Assembly (NCBI GenBank): GCA_008508345.1
Contig: QNGE01001678.1
Location: forward strand, 18,645 to 82,644
Length of the DNA stretch: 64,000 nt
Reading direction: 5' to 3'
Origin: Paragonimus westermani
Lineage: Eukaryota > Platyhelminthes > Trematoda > Plagiorchiida > Troglotrematidae
Part shown: in pieces, positions 1 through 12,409 of the stretch
Numbering within the stretch: position 1 is the first letter of the stretch
Layout of the letters: the number at the start of each line of letters is the position of its first letter
Program-made: the position numbers and the translations under genes
The notes under the pieces: generated by a model
The model's database searches: none
What the model saw: the letters and a program-made list of their open reading frames with translations, nothing else
What the model was told of the DNA's origin: nothing

Positions 1-1547
1 CTTGAAGGCAGGGAGTTTACCGTATCCACAGACCATAAGCCGCTAACGTATGCGTTACGCTCGACAACGAGCAGGTATTCCCCCAGAGAGACAGACACCT
101 GGATTATATCGCTCAGTTCACGACCGATATACGTCATGTTTCAGGTATTGCGAACCCAGTCGTCGATGCTCACTCGTGCATTAATGCTACACTGAGCACG
201 ACAGAAAGCTCAGTCGATCTGACGACAATCGCAGCCGCACAGGACAACGACCCGGAAACAGAACAACTCCGCCTGTCCAGTTCCCCTAAGTTAGTAAGTG
301 TTCCCATGAATTCCTCCGGAGAGATGCTTATTTGATACACTTAACAAGGCATCCCTCGTCCGGTTATTCCATTGGCCTTCCGCCGCCGAATTTTCGATAC
401 GTTACACAAAATGTCTCACCCTGGCATACGTTCAACAGTCAAAATGGTCACGCAGCACTTCGTCTGGCGCAACGTCAATCGCGACGTCGGTACATGGGCA
501 AAAGTGTGCATACACTGCCAGAAGTCCAAGATCCATCGTCACACGCATACCCCATTGGGAAGGTTTGCAGCCCCTGATGAACGTTTCCATCATGTGCGTG
601 TCGACCTGGTCTGATCCCTTCCACCCTCGGATGGGTATACTTACATCCTGACATGCGTAGATAGGTTTACGCGTTGGCCAGAGGCTATACGAATTCCGAA
701 TCGCACGTCGGAAACCGTCGCAAGGGCATTTGCGGAACGTTGGATTGCTCAGTTTGGTTGCCCTGCCGTAGTGACTACCGATCCCGGGTCATATATTTAC
801 ATGACCTTCACTTCACTCCTCAACGCACTAGGCTGTAGTAGAATTCGCACAACAGCTTACCACCCGGCAGTCAACGGGTTGGTTGAGCGTTTTCATCGGC
901 ATTTGAAAAGTTCACTATCCGCTAGCAACAACCCCTCATAGCACGAGGCTTTGCCACTAGTCTTGTTAGGTATTCGTAACACGCTGAAGACAGACCTGCA
1001 TATCACCCCTACCTAGTTAGTGTATGGGTGCTCCCTACGTTTACCAGGCGAGTTGGTTGTTTCACGCGCAAGGTGCCTTATCAACTTCGCGGATTACGGC
1101 GAGCGGTTAGCCAAACACATGAGGTGAATCCGACCACTTCCACCGATAGAACAGATGACGCCAACGTAAGTACATCCTCGTCTGTCAACTCGTTCTCATC
1201 GTTTGGTTCGTGCGGTTACTCCTCGACGATCTATGCACCCGCCGTATACCGGACCGTTCCGAGTACTCGCACGCTATGCTAAGACTTTCGTGTTGGAACG
1301 CAGTGGTAAACACGAGGTGATCTCTATCGATAGACTGAAGCCAGCGTTTACACAGGTACCCGATAAGGAGACTGATTCGCGTGCAGCAACGCCCTCTTCG
1401 GTCGGTACAGTACCTAGCATTGGTACAGATTCGGTTTCAGTTGCGACTCCGCCTGCCTCTACGGGGCCAATCCCCCAGAGCAGAGGCGGGCGAGATTTGT
1501 GGTGGACAATGCGATTGGCATATTACGTGGACGTCCGCCGTATCTGA
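1..1547 (+). pseudogene. Decayed CsRn1-like Ty3/Gypsy pol (RNase H end to integrase)
   Basis: This is the 3' part of a retrotransposon polyprotein cut by the window edge. It begins in the RNase H domain ([11 protein letters not shown] near 40-60) and continues through the integrase zinc region ([10 protein letters not shown] near 415-445, C-x2-C near 511-520) and the catalytic core (TTDPGS near 775; [14 protein letters not shown] near 876-915). It ends at the GPF module and the C-terminal DVRRI before a stop at 1545-1547. It is closely similar to the intact minus-strand pol at 32601-35771, which allows alignment end to end. Several in-frame stops (for example near 614, 940 and 1013) and small frameshifts show it is dead. 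It lies in the opposite orientation to the intact copy. Confidence 0.9.
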
Positions 1548-2117
1548 TTTTTGTTGTCACACTTCCTTACCAAGTTGATTTTAGATGACCTGACCTACAG
1601 CAGACTGTCGACGAGACGTTTTCTTTGGAAAAGCAAAAGAAAGCCTGATCTTGCCGGACGCCATTGAATCAGAAAACTCGGGCCGCCTGGGTGAAAGCCA
1701 GGAAAACCCGGTGAGGTTATCGTTTTCAGTTAATGAGCACTGTACATTCGAGATACCTGGAACTAACCATCCGTCATCTACATGGGGCACTGAGGACGTG
1801 AATTGCGAGAAGACGCTAGAGAGCTCGAATTCCTGTGAAGGTCGCCTGCAGTGGACGTGAACAAGGGTACAGCCCTAGTAGGCCGACCACAACGTATCTG
1901 TTCCCAATTCTTCTTCTGCCTACAACTATTAACCTGCCCAACCGTGTCCCTCCAACCATTTTCAACTGTTTTCCACCCCCCTTTCCACCGGACGTGGATG
2001 CGAGCTGTATGGCAGGAGTAAATTGGACCATTCATGCTCGGGTCAACGGTTGCAGTTAGCTGGAAAACTCTTACATTATCGAAGTCAACACTCTGGCTGT
2101 CTTCTAGCGGGGGGATT
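1548..2117 (+). other. 3' untranslated region and polypurine tract of the decayed gypsy copy
   Basis: The stretch between the pol stop and the LTR matches 32065-32600 of the intact element in reverse orientation. It carries no coding signal of its own. A G-rich polypurine tract (ctagcggggggatta, about 2104-2118) directly precedes the LTR, which is where plus-strand priming is expected. Short open frames here are non-coding coincidences shared with the other copy. Confidence 0.75.
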
Positions 2118-2406
2118 AGTAGCGACCCTATTTGTTTATTGCTAACCGCGTTGAAGTTACAGTTAGCATTTGTACTCTTTCTCCTCCTCACACTTTGTAT
2201 GCGCTAGAACGTTTGTTTGAACGAGTATGGTTACCGGCATATCACCCGCGCACTCGAACGTTTCTGCTCCGGTGCCTGCTAGCTTGACGTTTTGCTGCAC
2301 TAACGTTTCATCTAGCTCTCGTCGATTTTGCGTGTCGGCAATATATTTCTCGTCTACTCGTTGCGTTGCTCGTAACTGACCGGCCATAGCCCGTCTGAAC
2401 TCTACA
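2118..2406 (+). repeat. 3' LTR of the decayed CsRn1-like element
   Basis: This aligns along its length with the reverse complement of the 301-bp LTRs at 31764-32064 and 36781-37081. Shared blocks include GAACGAGTATGGTTACCGGC and the end GTCTGAACTCTACA. The first bases are mutated (tagtagcg in place of TGTAGCG) and there are scattered substitutions and small deletions. The 5' LTR of this copy lies outside the window, so the target duplication cannot be checked. Confidence 0.88.
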
Positions 2407-2669
2407 CCTTACCTGCGTCTGGCTCGTCATACGTTCCACGCAAGTTTTAACGAACATCCCGTTCTCCTCTCCCAAGAAGAATCCATCCTCCTCTTAGAGG
2501 TCGTTCGAGGCCACCGACTAGGCAGAGGCATTCCAATAAGGCCGAAGAAACTGGTGCATTCCACGACGTGCGCCATGGGTGCAAATCAGAGATCAATAGC
2601 AGCTGTCTCTAAAAGCAAAGAGAAGTGCTCAACTTACCGTCCAAACAAAACCTTCCCTTCAAATACATG

Positions 2670-4100
2670 AGATATGTTCACGCAAGTCCACCCTCAGTTT
2701 CGCCCGTACGGTAATCTAACGGTGGATTCACCTTTGATACCAACGTCGTCGCTGAATCACCCAGTGATTGACGCGTCGTCATTTTCAGCCCTGACTCATC
2801 ATTTTCTCACAATCGTCCATCTCCGCGGTTACTTGAAGTACTTATTTTTCACGCAGGATTCTCAATGCACGATACACAGGATTTGGTTTCAACGACCATC
2901 TGTTTTGGTTGAGTGTTCCCAGGCCAGATTCATCCAGAAACAATTAAAGAAATGTCTTCTGTGCTTGGCAAATCGCTTCCTGATTTTTCCTGTCGACTCT
3001 TCTCGTCGGTATTCCTCCCAAGTAATGGAAGTGGGTTACCGTTATCTCTACCTGCAGTTCGGATGGCAGATACCCTCTTAGAACTCGTAGATCGACCGGT
3101 CTAACGAGTATTCCCTGTAGGAATTTTAGAGCGTCTTAGGCGAGCAATCTTAAAACACCCCTCGGACAATATGCCATCTTTGTGTCTTAGCAAGGATTCC
3201 TATCGAATAAATCATGTGTAACAGACAAGTGACTTTTCATGGGCAACTGAAGTGGAATTAACGACCATGCTTTTCAACCAGGCGCCTTTTTCTTTGGCCT
3301 TACCGATGGGTTTTATCGAATACCACAAGGCCCACTTTCACAGAAGTTGGCAGAGGCGATATTTACCGTTTCTTAACCGCGGAACATTTCGCATAAAGCC
3401 GGTTCTGAATCCTGATTTCTCGCGCTAATTTCAGCGGGTGTACCACCAGTATCTCTCATTGGTCCACTGCTGTTTCCAATCCGAACCAGTGATTTGTGAG
3501 TGGGGATTTCCAGTCATTCTTACTCATGCGGATGACTTGAATAGTTGACCTCCATGCAGTTGGGCAGTGGGCAGTGAATTGTTGTACTTCCACCATTTAC
3601 GATAAGTGTGCACACACGCCGCTTGTTGGCGCCTCTGGCATTGTCTTCGTGCTACTATGCTCAAACTTAAGCGCGTGTTGCCAAGGCAAACGTTAAAAAC
3701 CTTGGCATGTGGCCACCACCAATTTGTCCTTCTCACTACATCACAAGAACGCAGCCAGAAGAGGGCTCTCCGTACTGGATACGATTGATTGGAAGCTTCC
3801 GCGAGTAGAAGAGATGAGCCTCTGAGCACTTTACGGGATATATATCTGCTCACTGCTCAAATACACTAACCTGGTTGTTTATTCCGGCCTCAAGAAAGAC
3901 AAATATGTTTGAGCGCGCACAACGAGTTGCGGTCAAAATTAAGGTAGGTCTACAGAATGTGTCGTGGGGGTCTCGGCCTCGAGGAGACCTCCGTCTCATT
4001 TCTTCCAATATTTCAGTGTGGCTCTTGGGGATGTTTTTCATTTTTGCAGGTCCAGATGGGCTAAAAGGCCACAAGAAAAAGCTCCTTAAAAGAGACTTCG
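2670..4100 (+). pseudogene. Degenerate CR1-like LINE reverse transcriptase fragment (copy B)
   Basis: Conserved RT landmarks occur in the expected order but in shifting frames. A block IHPETIKEMSSVLGKSL (about 2926-2976) corresponds to the segment after the PGPDG motif. GVPPVSLIGPLLFPI (about 3437-3481) corresponds to the GVPQGSVLGPLLF motif. HADDLN (about 3526-3543) stands for the FADD catalytic box. FERAQRVAVKIKVGLQNV (about 3910-3963) corresponds to the C-terminal LERVQRxATK segment. Stops and frameshifts are frequent. The 5' boundary is uncertain. No endonuclease domain was recognised upstream. It sits tail-to-tail with the minus-strand copy A. Confidence 0.7.
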
Positions 4101-4649
4101 AAAATCTATAATGCCGAGCTTTTTGTCACTTGGTGGTGGCTCATTGAAATAGCTCTTCCCCAAGCCTCTCCAATGCTTGTCCTGAGACAAAAGTTGGGGC
4201 CCTGTTAGATGTCAATCTGGTTGATAGAAATGACAGATAAGACATGAAGTTTTATCTTTTTTATGTCTTTGGCTTTCACTTTGACATTGTCTTGAGGACG
4301 CGTTGCTACACCTGATCATCCGTGGTTGTGTTTCAAAAGAGCTAAACCACACGTTTCATCAGAAAAAAGCCTTATTGACCCATGGAACCTGGGCTACATG
4401 CCTCGCATCCGCGTGTCAGTCAGTGAATCGCTGAACCAACTGTCGACCAACAGTGCTCACGTGCTCCACGCAGCAATCCCCGCTATCTCATTCACGTGAT
4501 AAAAAAATGGGAAATTGACATGCAGGAGACAATTCGTGAGGCTGGAAGAACCAGAAGTTACTGGAAAGTGCCAGCAGTGGAATCCTGCGAGAAGGCATGT
4601 GTTAGACAATAAACATATGATATAAAGCAGGAGTAAGGAGTATTAGTCA

Positions 4650-7600
4650 TATGAGGAAAAGGTTAAACTGCAGTCCAAGAGCATCAGCCCCACAATGGAA
4701 ATTCCCGACAGATTGTGCAAACACCACATCCTCTGGAGGAGTATTACAATGGTGTGTGGAACATCTGGAGAGACAGGATTCAGCCTTCATGTGGTCAGAC
4801 CTGGGTTCACTTAATTTTGAAGGATGTCCGCTAGGCGTTCGCCGCCGTGCGGGCACAGAAGTCCAGAGAGTTCAGGATCACTGCAGCGGATCAACACACG
4901 GTAGGTGAGAATCAGACCATCTCGTAATCTGTGGTAGAACGGCGATCTTACCCCGGGTTTGTTGAGCCCTTGCGTTTAGGACAGACCGTCCACACCTTGC
5001 ACCCGGCGAGTACCCACACGCATGGCCCACTCCAACGCCGTCTTGTCACGCATTAAACAAGACAAGTTGGCTTGGATACAATATTCGTGGTGACGTCTCA
5101 CAAAGGCAATGAACGACGCACAGATCACATCAACCAGTAGGGTCCCGAAGGTTCGATGAACCATCCGCAGCACATTGAAACATTCGCAAGCAGTATGCCG
5201 CCATTGACTACTGACTTTGTAGCTACCGGGGATAAGTAAACCAAGATTCACCCCCCGGCTTGCAACAGGCTGCTTTATTCCTCCTATTGCTTACGTGGGT
5301 GTGGCATTAGCAGCAGAACCAATATATGGTACGTGCATTTTTCACGATTCAATGGCAACGGCCACTCTGTTGATCATATTGAGAGCCGATCCATGATTTT
5401 CTGCAGGGCTCCCGAACCTCCTGAACTATACAGAGCCTGCCAAACCTTAAGGCTGTGCGCAATAATTAACAAAGAGTATCCTAAAAGATCCGAGGGACCT
5501 TTGGTATGAGACGAGAAGACAAGGAGTCCTACAACCGAACCGTGCGTCATCCCGGTAAGTAGAGAATTCCGGAGGAAGCATTCATTTTCATGCAGACATA
5601 TTTTAGCGGCGAACCAAAAAATGAGTACTAGAAGAGAAGTGGCTAATAGTTCAATTTGCAAATTTGTAGCGGACAAGTGGGTATGCGCTAAACTCTCGTC
5701 CACTAACAATCTGAAACCCCTTCCCTGACGAGCGGTCATACTCACAATCATGCGTAGCGAACAAATATTTACGAAACCATGGTTGCAGCTAGAATCCCCG
5801 GGAAAATCCCACGGTCGATGGTCGTAACACATTGTCCCTGCTCACACAAACACATAAAGCCATCGTAAAATCATCCTATCTGGTCCAAAGAAGTGTAGTT
5901 GCATGAATAACCTCTGATGAGGTACCTGCCAAAGGCCTTACTATTATTAAAATCAACAATAACCAAGCCTGCGGCATTGCCTGATCAGCTGCTTCCACCC
6001 AATCCTCCTTCGCAGAAAAAAGGTTTATGAGACAAGAGCGTTCATGCCCGAAGCAACATTGGGCTGAGGAGCCCAAAACAAATCAGATGAGTTTCGATCT
6101 CTCTCGTTAGCCTGCTAAAGAGTTTCGTCACGATATTTGTCAGGCTGATAGGTCATCAGTTGGCAGGTAACATCATGTCCTCCTTACATGTGGGACACAT
6201 TACGGCATCTCGCGGCTTAGCGAGAATAATCCGGTTTTCACTGGACTTCCGTGATAACAGAGTAGGCGGAATGCATAGAGCCCAAACAGGTTTACAAGGC
6301 AGTTTTCGTCCATGTCCACCAGTTTCAACAGATTCCGTGGTATCTGGCCCCGTTAGTAACTGAAGAGCTTTAGCCTCAGAGATCTTCACAGCCCCTACAA
6401 ACGAGGTCTTTCCGATTCTTTTTTCTGGTTTCTTGGAAGAAACGGGAGTTTCCAGTACGAGGGCATCAACATATTCAGCCTTCTGTAAACGTGCTTAACC
6501 AAAATCAGGATGAACGAGATTTCCAGCTTGGTCCACTAGCAAAGGTACTAAGCTACTCTGTTCCCGTGACGGTTCATCTAGCCGAAGAAACGCTTCGGGC
6601 TAACGGGAAATATCTTTCTTAATCTCCTTCCCTCATGTCTTTAGCGGGCAGCTGCGGGAAACTGACAGCAAGCGGCTCGACCTACTCTATAAACCTCAAA
6701 ATTCGTGGTCGACAGAAGACCGATAAGACCCTTCAGGCCCTCGCCCACATCCAGATTGCTTTCCTATCTTCTTGGTCACTCCATGGAGGCGTTCGGGCAG
6801 TCTGTTTAACGGTTATGATGGGTATGCAAGGCTCAGAACTGGGCATCATTTGGCTATGCTACTTCTGCTAGGCAGATCTGTAGTCTTCTTACATTAGCAG
6901 GCGCGGCTGAGAAACCACGTGATCCTCGTAGCTCCAAAGACTGGCTTCCAGATCCACGGAGGACGAGGTTGGGCATCGCCGCTATCCATGGTAGCATAGC
7001 ACCCAAACAAGGTGACATGATCGTCCGGAACCAGTACCCACTGACAAGTCATATCGCGAACAGCGTCGTTGGACTTTGTGAAGACGTGTTTCAATGTTGA
7101 GGGATTCTGGTCTGCCGCAAGTTTTTTGACTGACCAACAAACTGCTTCAATGGTGCCTAAAAAGCAAGGTTTGGAAGATCACCTGCAAATTTTCCTAAGG
7201 CAGTCGAGCAGGAAGGGAACTCCCAAAACGCCTCTGGCACGTTGATTTCCCATAGGTTCCGAAATTTGATCGATGTTTGTCCACGGATAAACTGCAAAAC
7301 ATCAAGCGAACCAGAAGTGGGATTTTTGTCAACAGCATTCACTGTCAGTAGTTCTGACTGACGGATGTTCATGCACAGCGCTAAGGCTACGACAGTTCCA
7401 ACAGAGCAACGCCGCCTCCCTGTCGCTGAATTATGTGACCACCTAAAAACGGCGGCTCGCCGTTGTGCATATCTGGTGACAGCCGCGCTTCTGTTGAGTA
7501 AAAGAGTCTCGGTTGGCAGTCACCAACTAGTGCCTAAATCTCAAACACCCTGCCCATTAAGTTGGAAACTCAGCTGAGGACTGTTTGAAGGGAGTTGGAA

Positions 7601-8640
7601 ACGAGTTTCAGTGACAGTGAGCTAGTAACGTCAGATTTAAGTCGACAGAAGAGGACTGTCGATGAATCACCAAAAACCATAAGTTTGAGCTCACGTTCAT
7701 CAGCTGCACGTCGCGATTTCAAGTTCTTCAGAGCCTGATCACGTGTGAGACGATCACCAAGAGGCAGATCTTCGTGGGTTCTCACCCCATATTATTTGTG
7801 TTTGAACGCAGGACGCAAAAAAGTTTCACATTTCCCAGTGATGGAACAGTCTACTCTCAGTGGCCTGGGTCATAAAGTTGGTGGGCTATCTGGAATGGTA
7901 CCTAGGAGCGTAAGCTTGCAAACTCTGACGCCTGGTGACCCTGAGGAAAAATGCTCTGTTACACAAAATTAGGGCAAGTTGAAGTCGATTATCATGCGGT
8001 CCTTCGGGTGTTTCCTCCACGAAACCAACTGCCTTTTGAAAAACAATGCTAGAATCTGTGAAATGGTCCAGACGACGCAATGCACTTGTTGCACAGCTTT
8101 TCTAGAACACTACGTTACCGCCTTGCGAGGATGTCCGCCTTGGAAGCAAACCAGATGCGCTTGACTTGTATGCGTTCTATATGTTTGTGGAGAGTACTGT
8201 GGCCACTTACGACAATCGTGGAGTGTCCACCGAAGCGTAAGGGTTGTCGGACGTAACCTCCTTGTACTTCTGCTTTAGGTTTCTCCTATTGACGCTAACA
8301 GTTGAGGTTTCCAAGGGGCTCTTATATTGGTCACCGTCGGCCTCGTGCAGTTCACAGAATTGGTCAATTTACCACCACCGACCGGTATTTTTGTCGAATC
8401 ATCTACAACAGTGGTGTGGCTCGGTATACTCATGGAAATGCCGTCAGTAGGGGCATTGCTTAGGAAAAACTGTGAACCAGGCACGATTGTAGCATCCGAT
8501 AAAGTGACTGCACGCGGTGGGACATCTACATCCCCGAAGCAGGAGTCAGTGCTCTTGGGGTCAATGCGACCCTTAATAGGACCGGGCAGTGGGCATGGTG
8601 TGGCAAAATGCATCGAGACAACTGTTTGATTCGACACATA
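4650..8640 (-). pseudogene. Degenerate near-full-length CR1-like LINE (copy A)
   Basis: Read on the minus strand, the parts occur in canonical order. Probable ORF1 material lies at 8640-7571, including a DRLTRDQALKNLKSRRAA segment near 7750. An endonuclease trace follows with RQGGGVALL (about 7400-7430) and VFTKSNDAVRDMTCQW with DDHVTLF (about 7094-7000). The RT starts near 6380 (LLTGPDTT), and motif A appears as IVDFNNSKAFGRY near 5930-5960. A garbled GVPQG/LGPLL block, DLLGYSLL and KVW follow (about 5560-5440), where the FADD box has become IIAHS. Next come LQKIMDRLS, WPLPLNREKC, HRTFGTLLVDVICASFIAFV and HHEYCIQA (to about 5050), then ILTYRVL near 4900. Frames change repeatedly, so it is a pseudogene. 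ORF1 assignment is the least certain part. Confidence 0.78.
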
Positions 8641-9429
8641 TTAGTTGATCAACCTGGCGCTCAGTCACGACCAGTGACCTGCCAATCGATCGAGCCCTTT
8701 CAGCTTAGAGAGGACCCTCTAGAGAATGATGTCACGGTTGATATCCGCGTATAAATTTATGGAGCGGCAGTCAGCGCAATAGAGCGGCAGTGCACTCTCG
8801 TTCAAATGCGGGCCACGCTGATCGGGTTGAAGGCCTGAGCAGTGCTAACGGGGTAAACGTGCATACTGGTTACACCGCATGCTTCCGGAAGTTCTGATGA
8901 CATGATATCCGCAACCCGGCTAGACGCCATTCAAAAAGTCACTAATGCTGACCTCCTTTTAGATCTCTTGGTGCTTCTGGTTCCGTTACTCATAATTATG
9001 CAAGAACAGACAAACGATAAACTTAGGAAATACAGATAAATCGATACAATTGTAAGTGGAGAATGTAAGGTAGACCGGCAAGACGGCACAGCCAGATGAC
9101 ATGTAAAATGGTAACACTAACACTACTCTCATAGACCTCAGCGAGTCCGTCCGGTCACTGTGAAATTCTTCTGTTGAAAAGCCCGAGTTGCTCCTTGGGA
9201 AACCTTATTTCTCCAGTGTACCAACTGCAGCTGACGACAGCAGTTTAGTAGTTGCGGCAACCGGTGGACAGTTCTGAAGCCTGCGACAATAACAATAGCT
9301 ACTGGTAAACGATTTGTGCCAAAAAGACCAATTTTTTCCCCACCGCCGAGACCTTGTAAACTGAAAGTTCATTGTTTATTGTCCATGTAGCGGTTCAGTT
9401 ATTCACGCCCTTTAAAATATGGTGCATCA
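8641..9429. other. No gene recognised
   Basis: The stretch between two LINE remnants has only short frames, and I see no motif, RNA gene or repeat in it. It may include eroded 3' sequence of LINE copy C or 5' sequence of copy A. Confidence 0.5.
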
Positions 9430-11780
9430 TTAAATGTCTCCAAGGAGTCGCCGACAACTCCGGGGATACATGTTCAGATACTGTAGCTGCTTGTTATAGC
9501 GGATGCCTCTCACCCAAACAACCATACGACTGACTGTTTTTTGTGTCACTTCAAAGTGAGGTACCTCTCTTTATGCCCAGGGGAACACTATTGCTCAGCC
9601 GTACTTCAGTCGCACACAAACGGGAGAAAATGGATAAAAGAAAGGACTACCAGGCACCTTAGCTATGGATCGGTGGATGGTCCTGTGCTCTCTCCCAGCT
9701 TCAACGCAGGTCGGCATATGATGAGCCTGCGTTTTGAAGGCGTCAGGCATCAACATTTTGAGATATCGTTCGCTACTCAATTATATTAAACAGTACTTTC
9801 TGAGATGATATGCCCCAACATCTTTGACATCTCCCTGGTGACTATAGGGGCATTTATGTAGAATTAGAGGCTGGTTTCACTGAGCTGTCCCCCTTGATAT
9901 GGTGTCCATAATGCTGCTGAGATGTTTGATTACTCTCAAATGTAGAGATGGTCTCCACGCCTCCATGTCATCAGCGAAGGCGATGGAGTGTCGCTGCAAT
10001 TGAACCAGTGGACTGTTTATTGAATCGAGAATAAGGGCTCGAGCACTGATCCTTGTTGCCTGCTACTAAGTAGCAGGCAACCAGTGCTGGATAACCCTGA
10101 CAGCAAATAACCAGCCGAGGGTAAGTCTGCTATCCGATCCATTATAGGTAAATTGGCAGCATGTGTTGTAAGCCTGGTGAGAGAAATGATTATGAGTAAA
10201 CCTGACGAAAGCTTCGCTGAAATCAAGGAATCTCATGTCCATATTCCTGCGTTCGGTTCCCGCCTCCACCTATCGCCCCGTAGCAATCTGAAGGTTTGTA
10301 AAGCAGGATCATCGTCCTCGAAATCCATGTCTCCCATTGGAGACCACAAGGCTACCTAACTATTCTTAAATATGGTAGGTTGTAAGCCGCCTTATTATTT
10401 TAGTGAGAAAAATTTAAGCTTATCGGTCTGCAGTTGGCAACCTTCGGCCGTTTTCCTTCTTTGTATATATTACTTGGTTGCCGCTCGTTTTCGCTCCTCT
10501 GGCAGACTGTTCCATTCAGGAAAAGATTATACAAGTCCCTCAGGGGCACGGATGATTCCGTCTGCATTTCAGGCAGCAAACATTATGAATGTTTTCCAAG
10601 CCGAGAGATTTGTTGGCAGCAGTCAACCTCTGCTTGCTTTTCGCTTAATCGATTGGGAGCATCAAGACATGGCACAGCACTGTCGAGCAGCTCAGACTCT
10701 GTGCTTTTCTGAAGAACCTGCCGAAGCAAGGTGCTAACCCATTGGTTGGGCTATGACTGAGCCACCAGCAACGTCGTTTTCATGCCGATCGATCAGCTCC
10801 GGGGCATTCGCTTTGGTTCCGGCGCATCGCCAACATACACCCAAGGCTACTTCAGTGCTGCTGTTGATTCTTCGGCCAACCATTCCTCATACTGTCGGCA
10901 CCTTCCCAGCTCCATGGCAATGCATTCATTTCACATTCTTTGGCGGGCATCGTAGGAACCGTGATCAGTCCGGTAGTCCATTCACTGCTAATACCTAAGC
11001 TTTTGGATGGCGCGCAACTTGACGTCGAACACCGGAGCTTCTTAGAACCAGCACAACTAGAATTCATTGGCAAAAACTGTTTCACGGGTCCAGCAGGTTG
11101 TTTCTAACTTTGCATCAAAGCTCATCAGCCGTGATCGCATTACCGCGACGCATAAAATTTCTCGCCCCACTCATTTCTTGAAATGGAATTCTCCAGATAC
11201 CTAGTCGAACATGAGTGGGTCTTACGCGCGGCCCACCTCTCACTCACCGTACATCCAATGGCGCACGACCGCTCCTCATTACCGAGGGCAAAATATCTAC
11301 GCGATTTATGTCGGACTGTGGCGGGGAGAACACCAGATCCAAATTGAAGCGGCATTCGGTCCCCAACCGTGTGAGAATCACGCGTGCTGATGCACACAGC
11401 TCGTTGACAACCGGTCGATGCAGTGACTCGGAAAACAACCTGAACCGCTGGTATAGGTTAACGTTCCCCGATATAAGGCAGTGAATAGCTGCTCCAAAAC
11501 TCATGAATCATCCAGCAGCCGAGTTAGAAACGATCCCGGAGAGCGACGTATATCACCTAGCGCGGCGAGGCTGTTAAATGTTATGTTTATCTTGCACTGC
11601 GACCCTCCACACGTGGGATGATTGTCCGCTCCGGCTAGCACCAGAGCAGCGGGAACAATATGGCAAACGAACAGCGTTACCCCTTGTGTTTGCCGACCAC
11701 TAAAACTGGGGTGGCCGGGGGAAGTTGAGTGTGTGCGGGAAGATAGTCCCCAACATACATCACTTTCTTTGACATTCACG
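9430..11780 (-). pseudogene. Degenerate CR1-like LINE, endonuclease to RT C-terminus (copy C)
   Basis: The minus strand shows, 5' to 3', an endonuclease C-terminal segment (LDLVFS and SDINRVDILP near 11350-11270). It then shows an RT thumb/finger segment PLRDLYNLFLNG followed by CRPISL (about 10560-10430). Motif A is FLDFSEAF (about 10245-10220) and the catalytic box FADDMEAW is intact (about 9978-9955). The C-terminus follows with KTQAHHMPTCVEAG (about 9745-9705) and NKQLQYLNMYPRSCRRLLGD (about 9500-9435). Stops and frameshifts prevent translation. The region 11500-11780 probably holds more endonuclease but is too eroded to prove. A perfect 27-bp palindrome interrupts the RT at 10055-10081. 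Confidence 0.82.
10055..10081. repeat. Perfect 27-bp palindrome
   Basis: Two 13-base arms (GTTGCCTGCTACT and its complement) flank a single A. The flanks add an imperfect outer pair, agcactg and cagtgct. It lies inside the RT of LINE copy C, between motif A and the FADD box, where such a structure is not expected from coding sequence. Confidence 0.85.
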
Positions 11781-12409
11781 CCCCTGTTACCGCTAGGACT
11801 GAGGGGTTACCATCCATCTTGTTTACCGGGTTCTGAACCCCTGAGTGTGCCGTTCTTGTCCAGTTCAGGCATACTTCACTGCCTCTGGGAGAAGGAGCGG
11901 CTGAAAACGTTACCAGGGCCGATGCGACCCTCTCTTGCTGTTCCGTTCCGTTTACTGGTTTGACTGGTCCATTGCAGAGAAGAAAGTTTCGCTTGTATGG
12001 CTGTTCAGCGTCCTGATGCTTCGGTGTAGTTCTATAATCCCTCGCGGTCCGAATATTTATCAGCCGGGATTTTGGAAAAGTTTTCAGCTGTCACATTCTT
12101 CTCCCGTTCATGTGAAGCGTTGAAGTGGCCAGGGCGTATAAAGTGAAGAGTTTGATGCTGTCATTTTCCGGCTGTCAAGCACATTGGTAGTAAACATTGG
12201 TTTCACGCAGAATAAACAGAGGGATGCAACCAAACACCACTAAGATTCAAGACGATACTAACCAAAGTAGGGGGTAATGATAAGGAGGACCAGGTGAATG
12301 AACGGCACTGATAATAGTGATTATGGGTCATCATATATTTACGAAAAGGGAAAGAATAAGGCATAGTAAGAACGTTACAGTGTCAGTTCAGGAACAACCG
12401 ACAAAGAAG
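11781..12409. other. No gene recognised
   Basis: This is spacer between two minus-strand LINE remnants. Only short frames without recognisable motifs are seen. It may contain an eroded 5' part of copy C or 3' tail of copy D. Confidence 0.45.

Noticed and set aside
5374..5832. A 152-codon minus-strand frame that could be read as a host membrane protein
   Set aside because: Its segments line up with the middle of a CR1-like RT and its neighbours on both sides continue the same LINE, so it is part of copy A.
8275..8637. Overlapping frames of 100 and 120 codons on both strands as a new gene
   Set aside because: They mirror each other, lack motifs, and the minus frame sits where ORF1 of LINE copy A is expected.
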